A DNA stretch of 64,000 nucleotides from Flavobacterium frigidarium DSM 17623 (GTDB lineage: Bacteria; Bacteroidota; Bacteroidia; Flavobacteriales; Flavobacteriaceae): NCBI RefSeq assembly GCF_000425505.1, contig NZ_AUDO01000008.1, positions 186,001 to 250,000 of the forward strand. The letters run 5' to 3'. Within the stretch, counting starts at the first letter, position 1, and each line of letters begins with the position of its first letter. Of this stretch, positions 34,586-44,534 are shown piece after piece. Both the position numbers and the translations under genes were made by a program. The notes under the pieces were generated by a model that searched no databases, was not told the origin of the DNA, and was given only the letters and a program-made list of their open reading frames with translations.

Positions 34586-34645
34586 AGTAGTAAATCGTAA
34601 GTTCTTGGTTTGTGTGAGAAGCTTTCAGCGAGACAAACTTTGAGG
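34586..34645 (+). repeat. 60-base direct repeat, copy B
   Basis: It starts AGTAGTAAATCGTAAGTTCT and ends ACTTTGAGGA, matching copy A nearly base for base. Confidence 0.9.
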
Positions 34646-34691
34646 AAAATGAGATTTGGAGAAGTATATGTTTTATGAACCACTAATTTGC

Positions 34692-34800
34692 ATGAGGGAT
34701 AGAAGCATGCTACCGAAGTAGCGCGTAAAGCCCGACGGCAGCAAAGATAAGGGACTTATAGCAGGTCATAAAAGTGAGGCCCTTATTTTTACTGGCGGCA
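34692..34800 (-). repeat. Dispersed intergenic element, copy 3 (inverted)
   Basis: On the minus strand it contains TTTACGCGCTAC and GCATGCTTCTATCCCTCA, the same order of blocks as copy 2 (TATACGCTGTA and GATGCCGCTGCTATCCCTAA), though more diverged. Confidence 0.5.
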
Positions 34801-34821
34801 TGCCCGAGATGAAAACAAAAA

Positions 34822-34847
34822 TCCCGTTTCAAATAAATGAAACGGGA
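34822..34847 (-). terminator. Terminator after pnp
   Basis: A perfect 10-bp stem TCCCGTTTCA / TGAAACGGGA with a 6-base loop. On the minus strand it is followed by TTTTTGTTTTC. Confidence 0.85.
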
Positions 34848-34885
34848 CTTCTTATAAATAAACCTTTAGTAAACTTAAGATCTGA

Positions 34886-37027
34886 TTACTCTTTTTTCTC
34901 CTCACGTGGAGGTCTTGGTAAAAGTGCTTTTCTTGACACTTTTTCTTTTCTAGTTTTTGGATCCATACCTAAGTATTTTACTTCAAAAACGTCACCCATG
35001 TTCACTACATCAGAAACATTTTCTGTGCGTTCCCATGCTAACTCAGATACGTGTAATAAAACTTCGTTTCCTGGAGCTGATGTATATTCTACAACGGCAC
35101 CAAAATCTAACATTTTAATTACTTTTACTTCATAAGCCTCGTTCATTTGAGGTTTGAAAGTGATTGATTTGATCTTAGCCAATACTGCTTCAATTCCAGC
35201 AGGATCAGTTCCTAAAATTTCAATAACTCCTTCTTCAGTAGTAGGATCTTCATTGATTACAATTGTAGTTCCAGTAGTTTTTTGTAATTCTTGAATTACT
35301 TTTCCACCAGGTCCGATCAATGCACCAATGAAAGCATTAGGAATTCTTCTTGTAATAATTTTTGGAGCGTATGCTTTAACATCCTCTTTTGGAGCTGCTA
35401 AAGTATCGATTAATTTACCAAGGATATGCAAACGACCGTCACGTGCTTGAGCAAGTGCAGCTTCCATAATTTCGTATTTCAATCCATCAATTTTGATGTC
35501 CATTTGACAAGCAGTGATTCCTTCAGAAGTTCCAGTTACTTTAAAGTCCATATCTCCTAAGTGATCTTCATCACCAAGAATATCAGACAATACAGCGTAA
35601 CGATCACCATCAGTAATCAATCCCATTGCAATTCCAGAAACTGGACGAATCATTTGAATACCAGCATCCATTAATGATAATGTTCCAGCGCAAACTGTTG
35701 CCATAGAAGATGAACCGTTAGATTCTAATACTTCAGATACTACACGAATTGTGTAAGGACAATCTGCAGGAATCATGTTTTTCAAAGCTCTTTGAGCTAA
35801 GTTTCCGTGACCTACTTCTCTTCTTGAAGTTCCTCTTAAAGGACGTGCTTCACCAGTCGAGAAAGGAGGGAAGTTGTAGTGTAAGTAGAATTTCTCTTCA
35901 CCTTGTTGTGATGGAGAATCGATTTGGTTTGCTTCTCTAGATGTTCCTAAAGTTGCTGTTGCCAAAGCTTGAGTTTCTCCACGTGTAAACAATGCAGATC
36001 CGTGCACAGATGGTAAGTAATCTACTTCACACCAGATATCTCTAATTTCTGTAGTTTTTCTTCCGTCTAAACGAGTTCCTAAATCTAGGGTTACGTTACG
36101 AACAGCTTCTTTATTTGTTTTCTTGAAGTATTTAGAAACTAAATCTCCGTTTTCTGCTAATTCTTCTTCAGTGAACAACGCTTTTACTTCGTCTTTTACT
36201 TCTTCAAATGCAGCTGTACGTTCTTGTTTAGAAGAACCTTTGCTAGCAATAGCATAAATTTTATCGTAAGATGCTGCCTTTACTTTAGCGTAAATAGCTT
36301 CGTCTTCTCTTTCTCCTTCATATGTACGAACTTCTTTTTTACCAAAAGCAGCTTGCAAACGTAGTTGAGCCGAAATTTGGTTTTTGATATGTTCGTGAGC
36401 AAATTTAATAGCTTCAAGCATTTCTGCTTCTGAAATTTCTTTCATTTCACCCTCTACCATTGCGATAGAATCCATAGAAGCTCCAATCATCATATCGATG
36501 TCAGATAATTCTAATTGAGCACGGCTTGGGTTAATAATGAATTTTCCATCAACTCTACCAACTCTAGCCTCAGAGATTAATGTTTCAAAAGGAATGTCAG
36601 ACAAAGCTAGTGCTGCTGATGCTGCAAGACCTGCAAGTGCATCTGGCATAACATCATCATCATGAGACATTAATTGAATCATTACCTGAACTTCAGCATG
36701 GTAATCATCCGGGAAAAGCGGACGTAAAACACGGTCTACTAAACGCATTGTTAATACTTCGCTATCACTTGGTCTAGCTTCTCTCTTGAAGAAACCTCCA
36801 GGGAAACGTCCTGCTGCAGCAAATTTCTCACGGTAATCTACCGTTAATGGTAAAAAGTCAATACCAGGACTTGCTTTTCTTGATGATACAACTGTTCCTA
36901 AGATTACAGTTTTACCAATTCTTATTACTACAGATCCATCAGCTTGTTTAGCTAAGCGACCTGTCTCGATTGTGATGTTTCTTCCATCACCTAAATCGAT
37001 ACTTTCTACAAATAATTGTGGAATCAT
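34886..37027 (-). CDS. pnp: Polynucleotide phosphorylase (polyribonucleotide nucleotidyltransferase)
   Basis: 713 residues. Two RNase PH domains (about 10-230 and 320-545) are joined by a helical linker, followed by a KH domain ([20 protein letters not shown] near 565) and an S1 RNA-binding domain ([32 protein letters not shown], read as two parts). The catalytic-site stretches [21 protein letters not shown] and [19 protein letters not shown] are intact. It degrades RNA 3' to 5' with phosphate. It lies downstream of rpsO, the classic rpsO-pnp order, with 236 bases and a hairpin between them. Confidence 0.98.
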   Translation of the reverse strand: MIPQLFVESIDLGDGRNITIETGRLAKQADGSVVIRIGKTVILGTVVSSRKASPGIDFLPLTVDYREKFAAAGRFPGGFFKREARPSDSEVLTMRLVDRVLRPLFPDDYHAEVQVMIQLMSHDDDVMPDALAGLAASAALALSDIPFETLISEARVGRVDGKFIINPSRAQLELSDIDMMIGASMDSIAMVEGEMKEISEAEMLEAIKFAHEHIKNQISAQLRLQAAFGKKEVRTYEGEREDEAIYAKVKAASYDKIYAIASKGSSKQERTAAFEEVKDEVKALFTEEELAENGDLVSKYFKKTNKEAVRNVTLDLGTRLDGRKTTEIRDIWCEVDYLPSVHGSALFTRGETQALATATLGTSREANQIDSPSQQGEEKFYLHYNFPPFSTGEARPLRGTSRREVGHGNLAQRALKNMIPADCPYTIRVVSEVLESNGSSSMATVCAGTLSLMDAGIQMIRPVSGIAMGLITDGDRYAVLSDILGDEDHLGDMDFKVTGTSEGITACQMDIKIDGLKYEIMEAALAQARDGRLHILGKLIDTLAAPKEDVKAYAPKIITRRIPNAFIGALIGPGGKVIQELQKTTGTTIVINEDPTTEEGVIEILGTDPAGIEAVLAKIKSITFKPQMNEAYEVKVIKMLDFGAVVEYTSAPGNEVLLHVSELAWERTENVSDVVNMGDVFEVKYLGMDPKTRKEKVSRKALLPRPPREEKKE

Positions 37028-37228
37028 AAATTTAATTTATTAGTTAAACATGGGTTCTAGTTGTGTTGTAGTTGTTGTTTGCGTAGTTAATGCCTAAAAC
37101 CCAATGAAAAACCAAACTTTTTTTATTTGTCATTATATCGTATAATGACTCTATCTTAATTTACTCTCTGTAATGCCTTTTTTATAAAGGACTTACTTAT
37201 CTAGTAAAGATTATGAACTATAAAAACA

Positions 37229-37257
37229 AAAAGAGGCACTTGCGCACCTCTTTTTTA
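37229..37257 (-). terminator. Terminator or attenuator between rpsO and pnp
   Basis: Stem AAAAGAGG / CCTCTTTT with an inner CACTTGCGCA loop and T-rich flanks on both strands. It probably ends most rpsO transcripts before pnp. Confidence 0.75.
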
Positions 37258-37263
37258 TATTGA

Positions 37264-37530
37264 TTATTTTCTGATATTCAATACTTTGATAATCTCACGA
37301 TATCTGTTAATTTCTTTCTTTTTCAAGTAGTCTAACAAAGATCTTCTTTTACCTACTAGTAATACTAGTGAACGCTCTGTATTGTAATCATGACGATTTT
37401 TTTTCAAGTGCTCAGTCAAATGGCTAATTCTGAATGTGAATAAAGCGATTTGTGCTTCAGCTTTTCCAGTGTTTGTTTTTTCTCCGTGTTGTGCGAAGAT
37501 GTCTTCTTTAATCTCTTTAGTTAAATACAT
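37264..37530 (-). CDS. rpsO: 30S ribosomal protein S15
   Basis: 88 residues, the normal length. S15 binds 16S rRNA early in 30S assembly. The family sequence is clear: HGEKTNTGKAEAQIALFT, RISHLTEHLKKNRHDYNTERSLVLLVGKRRSLLDYL (read in parts). A predicted promoter about 56 bases upstream leaves a leader of roughly 50 bases, long enough for the S15 autoregulatory fold known in other bacteria, though I do not identify one by eye. pnp follows on the same strand. Confidence 0.98.
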   Translation of the reverse strand: MYLTKEIKEDIFAQHGEKTNTGKAEAQIALFTFRISHLTEHLKKNRHDYNTERSLVLLVGKRRSLLDYLKKKEINRYREIIKVLNIRK

Positions 37531-37585
37531 TCCAATATTTGTTTAATGATTTTTATGTATGTCTAGCATCTATTGTTAGACGGTG

Positions 37586-37593
37586 CAAAAGTA
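37586..37593 (-). promoter_or_regulatory. Predicted -7 box of rpsO
   Basis: On the minus strand this reads TACTTTTG, matching TAnnTTTG, about 56 bases upstream of the rpsO ATG. Confidence 0.5.
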
Positions 37594-37640
37594 ATTAATA
37601 AATTTCAAATTTGAATTATTAATCATCATTTATTTTATAC

Positions 37641-38096
37641 TTAATATAACTTCGCAACCTCTGCATTAACAAACTCTAAAAAACGCTCGTCTTCTACTGT
37701 GAATGGATCGATTACATGACTGTCAATATCAATTTGTCCTATATTTTTTCCATCTACAAATAAAGGAACTACTATTTCTGATTTTACTGTAAAGCTGCAT
37801 GCGATGTAATTGTCTTGAGCAGCGACATCAGGCACAACAAAATTATCATTCGATACTGCAACTTGTCCGCAAATTCCTTTTCCAAACGGAATTACCGTAT
37901 GATCTGTTTCTGCTCCTATATATGGTCCTAGGTGTAATGTTTGAGTCTCGTGATTGGCAAAATAAAAGCCAACCCAATTATAGTATTCGATATTCTCGTT
38001 TAATAGTTGGCAAATTGCTAAAAGCTTTTCATCTCTCGAAAGAGCACTTGCCGTAGTAATCTCTGTTACTTTAGGTTGTAATTCCTGAAATGTCAT
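37641..38096 (-). CDS. GAF-domain protein, free methionine-(R)-sulfoxide reductase type
   Basis: 151 residues from the ATG at 38094-38096 (MTFQELQPKVTEI). A longer start at 38114 would lie inside the -7 box at 38112, so it is rejected. The single GAF domain has the fRMsr layout (YYNWVGFYF, IPFGKGICGQVAV, IACSFTVKSEIVVPLF). Of the three cysteines used in the Escherichia coli enzyme, the one in GICG and the catalytic one in IACS are present, but the first is replaced (TDHTVIP). The enzyme reduces free methionine-R-sulfoxide with thioredoxin. Activity is probable but not certain with two cysteines. Confidence 0.84.
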   Translation of the reverse strand: MTFQELQPKVTEITTASALSRDEKLLAICQLLNENIEYYNWVGFYFANHETQTLHLGPYIGAETDHTVIPFGKGICGQVAVSNDNFVVPDVAAQDNYIACSFTVKSEIVVPLFVDGKNIGQIDIDSHVIDPFTVEDERFLEFVNAEVAKLY

Positions 38097-38111
38097 AATA
38101 GTATTTTTATA

Positions 38112-38119
38112 CAAAAGTA
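38112..38119 (-). promoter_or_regulatory. Predicted -7 box of the GAF-domain gene
   Basis: On the minus strand this reads TACTTTTG, matching TAnnTTTG, 15 bases upstream of the chosen ATG. It overlaps the alternative upstream ATG and so decides the start. Confidence 0.55.
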
Positions 38120-38500
38120 TTTAATATGTAACTTATATGGTGCATATTTTTGTTAAATATAATGTCTTATTATTTTTTACAAAGTGGTTGTAACTCTGGT
38201 TGGCAAGGGTTAAATAGATAGTTTGTTAAGTTCGCTTTTTCAATGATACTATTGAATCGAGAAACTGCAGTTACTTTTGTCTTATCGAATAAATATTATG
38301 GGCATTCAATCTAATATCTTCTTTTAGAAATTTATAATTAGTGTTGCTAATAGCTATGGTTCTAAATGATAAATCAAATAGGTAGAAAAAAGCTTATTTT
38401 TAATCGTTAATTTATATTTAAAGTGAATCAATAAATTGTACTTGAGATAAATAATACTTACTTTCACGCTCAAAATATTTTAGCACAAAAACACCTAAGA
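38120..38500. other. AT-rich gap between the GAF-domain gene and dedA
   Basis: No gene, hairpin or repeat stands out. One plus-strand TATTTTTG at 38145 fits the -7 pattern but is about 350 bases from dedA, and a weaker TACTTTCA lies nearer (about 38457). The dedA promoter is therefore not resolved. Confidence 0.5.
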
Positions 38501-39184
38501 ATGAACAGCTTTGATTGGAAGAATTTAATAGACCCCTTATTCTATATTCACTTTGATGTGAATGGAGTTAAGATGGGTATTTATATCGTACTTTTTATAG
38601 TATTTGCAGAGACAGGACTTTTTGCTGGCTTTTTCCTTCCAGGAGATAGTTTGCTTTTCCTTGCGGGTATTTATAGCCGCGAATTGATAGAAAATATCTT
38701 TTTTATCGAAAGCGATTTTGTTAATGTTGTTCTTCTTTCAACTCTAGTTGCTTTATCAGGAATACTAGGAAATATTGTAGGATACTGGTTTGGTTCAAAA
38801 AGCGGATATTATCTTTATAATAAAGAAGATTCTTTCTGGTTCAAAAAGAAATACCTAGTTCAATCTAAAGACTTCTTTGAGAAGCATGGAGGTAGAGCTA
38901 TTATTTTTGCAAGGTTCCTACCTATATTTAGAACATTTGCGCCTATTGTAGCTGGAATTGTTACTATGGACAAGAAAAAATTCATGTTTTACAATATTGT
39001 GAGTTCGTTTCTATGGTCTTTTACATTGATTTTTGCTGGACATTACTTGTACGGATTTTTACTAGACAATTACAATATCAATTTAAAAGAGCATATCGAA
39101 TTAATTGTTTTAGCTCTTGTTGCAATTACACTACTTCCTGTAATCTTTAAATTTGCTAAAAAATCACCTAAAATAGAGCAATAA
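38501..39184 (+). CDS. DedA family membrane protein
   Basis: 227 residues with about five hydrophobic segments. The DedA (SNARE-associated/VTT) signatures are present: ETGLFAGFFLPGDSLLFLAG near residue 35, GNIVGYWFGSKSG near 90 and FFEKHGGRAIIFARFLPIFRTFAPIVAG (read in two parts) near 125. Some DedA proteins flip undecaprenyl phosphate or phosphatidylethanolamine across the membrane and need the proton gradient. The acidic and arginine residues important in that family (E in ETGLF, R in ARFLPIFRTF) are retained. It stands alone between oppositely directed genes and ends in a bidirectional terminator. Confidence 0.92.
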   Translation: MNSFDWKNLIDPLFYIHFDVNGVKMGIYIVLFIVFAETGLFAGFFLPGDSLLFLAGIYSRELIENIFFIESDFVNVVLLSTLVALSGILGNIVGYWFGSKSGYYLYNKEDSFWFKKKYLVQSKDFFEKHGGRAIIFARFLPIFRTFAPIVAGIVTMDKKKFMFYNIVSSFLWSFTLIFAGHYLYGFLLDNYNINLKEHIELIVLALVAITLLPVIFKFAKKSPKIEQ

Positions 39185-39260
39185 TAGCTTGATGAATTTG
39201 GGGTTATTTTCACTAACAAAACTTCAAATTAATTATAAGATTTAAACTCAGTATATATAG

Positions 39261-39292
39261 AAAAAGGCGCTTCAATTAAGAAGCGCCTTTTT
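39261..39292. terminator. Bidirectional terminator between dedA and groEL
   Basis: A perfect 12-bp stem AAAAAGGCGCTT / AAGCGCCTTTTT with an 8-base loop. It ends in T runs on both strands and serves both converging genes. Confidence 0.9.
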
Positions 39293-39312
39293 TATGTTTA
39301 AGAAATTAGGTA

Positions 39313-40986
<1,674 letters not shown>

Positions 40987-40998
40987 TTATCTCGAAGC

Positions 40999-41274
40999 TT
41001 AAATTATTGCAAGAATATCGTCTTCACGCATAATTAAGTAGTCAGTACCTTCTAATTTTAATTCAGTACCCGCATATTTACCGTAAAGTACAGTATCACC
41101 AATTTTTACTGTCATAGTGTGATCTTTTGATCCATTTCCTACAGCAACTACAGTTCCTTTTTGCGGTTTCTCTTTGGCTGTATCTGGAATAAAAATCCCT
41201 GAAGCAGTTTTAGTTTCTACAGCAACGGGTTCAATAAGAACTCTGTCTGAAAGTGGTTTGATGTTTAAAGCCAT
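40999..41274 (-). CDS. groES: 10 kDa co-chaperonin GroES
   Basis: 91 residues. It forms the seven-subunit lid of GroEL. The start [20 protein letters not shown], the mobile loop around [17 protein letters not shown] and the tail [12 protein letters not shown] are typical. It is the first gene of the groES-groEL pair. A strong terminator at 41364 separates it from secG, so it should have its own promoter between 41275 and 41363, although no exact TAnnTTTG match is seen there. Confidence 0.98.
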   Translation of the reverse strand: MALNIKPLSDRVLIEPVAVETKTASGIFIPDTAKEKPQKGTVVAVGNGSKDHTMTVKIGDTVLYGKYAGTELKLEGTDYLIMREDDILAII

Positions 41275-41363
41275 AATTATATATTTTTAATTGTTTTATT
41301 GTAACGATGTTTATAGGGTTCAGAAACTATGCCATGCTAGTTAATCTGCCATATTTACTTAAA

Positions 41364-41395
41364 AAAAATGCCAGCTTTGACAAGCTGGCATTTTT
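41364..41395 (-). terminator. Terminator after secG
   Basis: A perfect 14-bp stem AAAAATGCCAGCTT / AAGCTGGCATTTTT with the loop TGAC. On the minus strand a T run follows. It isolates groES-groEL from the miaB-secG operon. Confidence 0.9.
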
Positions 41396-41414
41396 AAATA
41401 AATGTGATATATTG

Positions 41415-41756
41415 TTATTCTGCAGGAGCAGCCGGAGCTTGCTCAGCTTGAACTGGAGCTGCTGCTGGAGTAGCAGGGGCTGCAGTAGATGTGTTCTCGA
41501 TAATTTTTGAATCTGTATCACTTAAACTTCCCGTAAAGCTTAAGCTAGATAATAAGATTAATGCTATTAAAACAGTAGCTAGTGTCCAAGTACTCTTGTC
41601 TAAGAAATCAGAAGTCTTTTGTACACCTCCCATTTGAGTTGAACCACCTAATGAAGATGATAATCCACCACCTTTAGGATTTTGAACCATAATGACTACT
41701 ATTAATAGAAAACAAACTATTGTAATCAAAACTAAAAAAATTGAAAATGTGCTCAT
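41415..41756 (-). CDS. secG: Preprotein translocase subunit SecG
   Basis: 113 residues with two membrane helices (about 3-22, FLVLITIVCFLLIVVIMVQNP, and about 55-75, ATVLIALILLSSLSF). The cytoplasmic loop between them has the family motif NPKGGGLSSSLGGS. SecG assists the SecYE channel in protein export. The C-terminal tail is rich in alanine and proline (STAAPATPAAAPVQAEQAPAA), as often seen in Bacteroidota. It is the last gene of a run that begins at miaB, three bases after the TPR-like gene, and ends in a strong terminator. Confidence 0.93.
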   Translation of the reverse strand: MSTFSIFLVLITIVCFLLIVVIMVQNPKGGGLSSSLGGSTQMGGVQKTSDFLDKSTWTLATVLIALILLSSLSFTGSLSDTDSKIIENTSTAAPATPAAAPVQAEQAPAAPAE

Positions 41757-41759
41757 TGT

Positions 41760-42617
41760 TTAATTATTATTTTGTTGTAAAATCTTAATATCCGAGATAC
41801 GGTCTGCAAAGAAACTACTTTTTTCTGGATATTTCAAAATTAATATGTCATATGCTTGAATCGCTTTCTGATATTTTTTTTGTTCTAAATATACTTTGGC
41901 TAAAGTCTCTGTCATTAGGTATGAATGCTCGTCCTTGTTTATATCAATTTGAATAACAGGAGCAGCTCCATTTTTAACAGGCGAAATTTTTGGACTCGTT
42001 TTAATAAAGCGATCAATTAAGGAAGCTTTTTTCTTTTTTTCTTCTAGTTCTTCTTCTGAATATTCCTCTGGGACATTATCTACAACCGGTTCGTCGTCTC
42101 TATCAATAGGGTTGATTTTAGATAATTGCAACCATTCTTGAAACGAATGCTTTTCATTAGGTGTGAAATCTAATGGTTCGCCTATTTGTAGTTTTTCTAT
42201 AACTTCTTCAGGCTCAACATTACTACTTGTGGCAACAGCTATTGAGGTCAAAATTGATTGTTCAATACTTTGTTCTTTAAGCTGTAATTGTTTTTCTCCT
42301 TCGATAACTTCACTATCAACAACATTGATATTCATAATGTCTAACTCACTTTTAGTTAGCACTACTTTTTGAAAAGAGTTGAAACTAGTAGCAGTTATGA
42401 ATTCGAATAATGCTGCTCTATCAGTTGTATGGGCTGCAGTAACTTTAAGCGCAAAATTATACTTAAAACTGTTGTGATTATAAAGTCCTTTCAATTGCAA
42501 AGCGCGTGCACTTTGCAAATAAGGAAATCGATCCAATAGCAATGACAAATCAAGGGTTTCTTGCTCTGTAATGGTATCAGGTTTGTTTAATAAACTAGTA
42601 TAATCGTTAACGTTCAT
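41760..42617 (-). CDS. Conserved flavobacterial protein with a C-terminal TPR-like pair
   Basis: 285 residues, no signal peptide or membrane helix. The N-terminal third is helical (TEQETLDLSLLLDRFPYLQSARALQLKGLYNHNSFKYNFAL, read in parts) with low-complexity acidic sequence in the middle (EEYSEEELEEKKKKASLIDRF). The last 60 residues hold one clear TPR-type repeat (TETLAKVYLEQKKYQKAIQAYDILILKYPE). I recall homologues at this place between lptE and secG in other flavobacteria but know no function. Coupling to lptE and secG hints at envelope biogenesis or export, which is inference only. Confidence 0.75.
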   Translation of the reverse strand: MNVNDYTSLLNKPDTITEQETLDLSLLLDRFPYLQSARALQLKGLYNHNSFKYNFALKVTAAHTTDRAALFEFITATSFNSFQKVVLTKSELDIMNINVVDSEVIEGEKQLQLKEQSIEQSILTSIAVATSSNVEPEEVIEKLQIGEPLDFTPNEKHSFQEWLQLSKINPIDRDDEPVVDNVPEEYSEEELEEKKKKASLIDRFIKTSPKISPVKNGAAPVIQIDINKDEHSYLMTETLAKVYLEQKKYQKAIQAYDILILKYPEKSSFFADRISDIKILQQNNN

Positions 42618-42639
42618 AAAGCTGCTTCTTTTTAAGATG

Positions 42640-43143
42640 TTACCACTTAGCTAGTGACTCGTTGAAAATATCTTGTGTGATTCTATCAAAAATCTCATCT
42701 AGTGCTGTTGTTAACACTGATCCTGTAAGTTGCGTTTCTGCGGGATAGTCATAAAAGAATTCGAATGTTTTTTCGAAATTATCAGCTTCTTTTTTTCGAT
42801 TAGCAAAACGAACATTAATTCGAATAGTTAGTCTGTTTTGAGATGCTTGTTGATCAGCGGTTGCTGTCATAGGACTTATCCTGTAATCTACAATTTCTCC
42901 TTCATAACTTAAGTCTCCTTCATTTTTTACTAGATTCAGGTTTGTTTGATTCTGGATAAGATCTTGAAGTGCTAGTGTGAATGTACGATCAATACCTGGC
43001 TCGACTAACGGTGCATTGTTTTGGAAAAAACTAACTTGGAAAGTGTCAGCATCAATTTTACCGGTTCCAGTAAAATTGTAAACACTGCAGCTACTAAAAG
43101 TGAAGGTTAATGCGAGTGTTACTAATAAATAGATTTTTTTCAT
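42640..43143 (-). CDS. lptE: LptE-family LPS-assembly lipoprotein
   Basis: 167 residues. The lipoprotein signal ends at C19 (TLALTFTFSSCSVYNF). The mature part has the LptE-like pattern: VSFFQNNAPLVEPGIDRTFTLALQDLI, SYEGEIVDYRISPM and RLTIRINVRFANRK. LptE plugs the LptD barrel that inserts lipopolysaccharide in the outer leaflet. Bacteroidota LptE proteins are diverged from those of Proteobacteria, so the call rests on the pattern and on gene order as I recall it. The gene lies 56 bases after the sigma-54 activator gene. Confidence 0.8.
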   Translation of the reverse strand: MKKIYLLVTLALTFTFSSCSVYNFTGTGKIDADTFQVSFFQNNAPLVEPGIDRTFTLALQDLIQNQTNLNLVKNEGDLSYEGEIVDYRISPMTATADQQASQNRLTIRINVRFANRKKEADNFEKTFEFFYDYPAETQLTGSVLTTALDEIFDRITQDIFNESLAKW

Positions 43144-43199
43144 CTTGTTGTAATGTTCGAATATTTTTAAAAAATAAATAGTTAAGAGGTGATCATATT

Positions 43200-44456
43200 T
43201 TACAGATCAAATTGCTTAATCTTTCTGTAAAGGGTACGTTCAGAAATTCCCAATTCGTCAGCTGCGGCTTTGCGTTTTCCTTTATTTTTTTCTAATGATT
43301 TTTTAATCATTTCGATTTCTTTTTGCTCTAAGCGCAACACTTCTTCCTCTTCAATGGTTTCAGCAAAGAGGTAGTTTTCCTCATTCTCATTGTAATTTTC
43401 TTCTTTTTGAGCAGAAGACAATAAAGGTGTTCGTGGCTCATCTTCAAAATCAAATTCCGTGTCCTCGTCTTTCGAACCGTAAATTTTCTGAATCAAATTC
43501 GGATTTATATCTTGTGCTTTGCTGGATCCATTTTTCATTAACTCTAGTGTTAATTTCTTTAGATCATTCAAATCGCTTTTCATGTCAAAAAGTACTTTGT
43601 ACAAAATATCACGCTCTGTGCTAAAGTCGCTTTCTTCTTTTTTGTTTTTTATAACTGATGGTAAATTGCTTCCTTCAGCTGGTAAATACGATTGTAAAGC
43701 TGCTGCGGTTATATCTCTGCTTGTTTCTAAAACAGATAATTGTTCGGCTACATTTCGTAATTGACGGATGTTTCCGCTCCAGCGAAATTTTTGCAAAACC
43801 TGAACTGCGTTATCATCTAGTTTTAAAGGTGGCATTTTGTATTTATGAGCAAAATCGGCAGCAAATTTTCTAAACAGCAAATGAATATCTTCTTTTCTAT
43901 CTCTTAAGGGCGGTAACAAAATATCTACAGTGCTTAAGCGATAGTATAAATCCTCACGAAATTTTCCTTTTTCGATGGCATCAAACAAATTCACATTTGT
44001 AGCGGCAACAATACGAACATCTGTTTTTTGAACTTGCGACGAACCCACTTTAATAAATTCACCATTTTCTAGAACACGTAGTAAACGAACCTGAGTTGTC
44101 AATGGCAATTCACCTACTTCATCAAGAAATATAGTTCCGCCATCAGCTACTTCAAAATAGCCTTCACGTGTACTAGTAGCTCCTGTAAAAGCTCCTTTTT
44201 CGTGTCCAAATAGCTCACTATCAATTGTTCCTTCAGGAATCGCACCACAGTTCACGGCAATGTATTTCCCGTGTTTTCTATGCGATAAAGAATGTATAAT
44301 TTTAGGAATACTTTCTTTACCTACACCACTTTCTCCTACAACTAATACAGAAATATCAGTAGGAGCAACCTGAATTGCTTTTTCGATGGCACGATTTAGC
44401 TTTGGGTCATTCCCAATAATCTCAAATCGCTGCTTTATATTTTGAATAGACTCCAT
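43200..44456 (-). CDS. Sigma-54-dependent transcriptional activator without receiver domain
   Basis: 418 residues. The AAA+ domain starts almost at the N-terminus: Walker A GESGVGKE at about 38-45, the sigma-54 contact loop GAFTGAT near 90, Walker B GGTIFLDEVGEL near 107. A long acidic linker follows (about 265-370). The C-terminal Fis-type helix-turn-helix ends the protein (GKRKAAADELGISERTLYRKI). There is no receiver, GAF or PAS domain, so activity must be set by another protein, by expression level or constitutively. It sits between miaB and lptE, which may point to control of envelope genes. Confidence 0.92.
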   Translation of the reverse strand: MESIQNIKQRFEIIGNDPKLNRAIEKAIQVAPTDISVLVVGESGVGKESIPKIIHSLSHRKHGKYIAVNCGAIPEGTIDSELFGHEKGAFTGATSTREGYFEVADGGTIFLDEVGELPLTTQVRLLRVLENGEFIKVGSSQVQKTDVRIVAATNVNLFDAIEKGKFREDLYYRLSTVDILLPPLRDRKEDIHLLFRKFAADFAHKYKMPPLKLDDNAVQVLQKFRWSGNIRQLRNVAEQLSVLETSRDITAAALQSYLPAEGSNLPSVIKNKKEESDFSTERDILYKVLFDMKSDLNDLKKLTLELMKNGSSKAQDINPNLIQKIYGSKDEDTEFDFEDEPRTPLLSSAQKEENYNENEENYLFAETIEEEEVLRLEQKEIEMIKKSLEKNKGKRKAAADELGISERTLYRKIKQFDL

Positions 44457-44534
44457 TATTTTTAGTTTAAAGTTTTTTCTTGTTTAAGGTTTGATGTTCT
44501 TACGATAATTCAAATCCTTAAACTTTAAACAATT

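Larger units (their letters stand above)
33888..34885. other. Gene-free kilobase between rpoD and pnp, rich in repeats
   Basis: No reading frame with protein-like features was found. The region holds two copies of the dispersed intergenic element in opposite orientation (33996 and 34692), two direct copies of a 60-base repeat (34453 and 34586), one inverted partial copy (34280) and the pnp terminator. Base composition is less AT-rich at the repeats than around them. Confidence 0.7.

Noticed and set aside
34800..35135. Plus-strand open frame antisense to pnp
   Set aside because: It is the shadow of the conserved pnp 3' end and of its terminator.
37531..37580. S15 autoregulatory structure in the rpsO leader
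   Set aside because: The leader is long enough, but no convincing pseudoknot or three-way junction could be drawn by eye.
41275..41363. CIRCE heat-shock operator upstream of groES
   Set aside because: No TTAGCACTC-N9-GAGTGCTAA-type repeat could be found.
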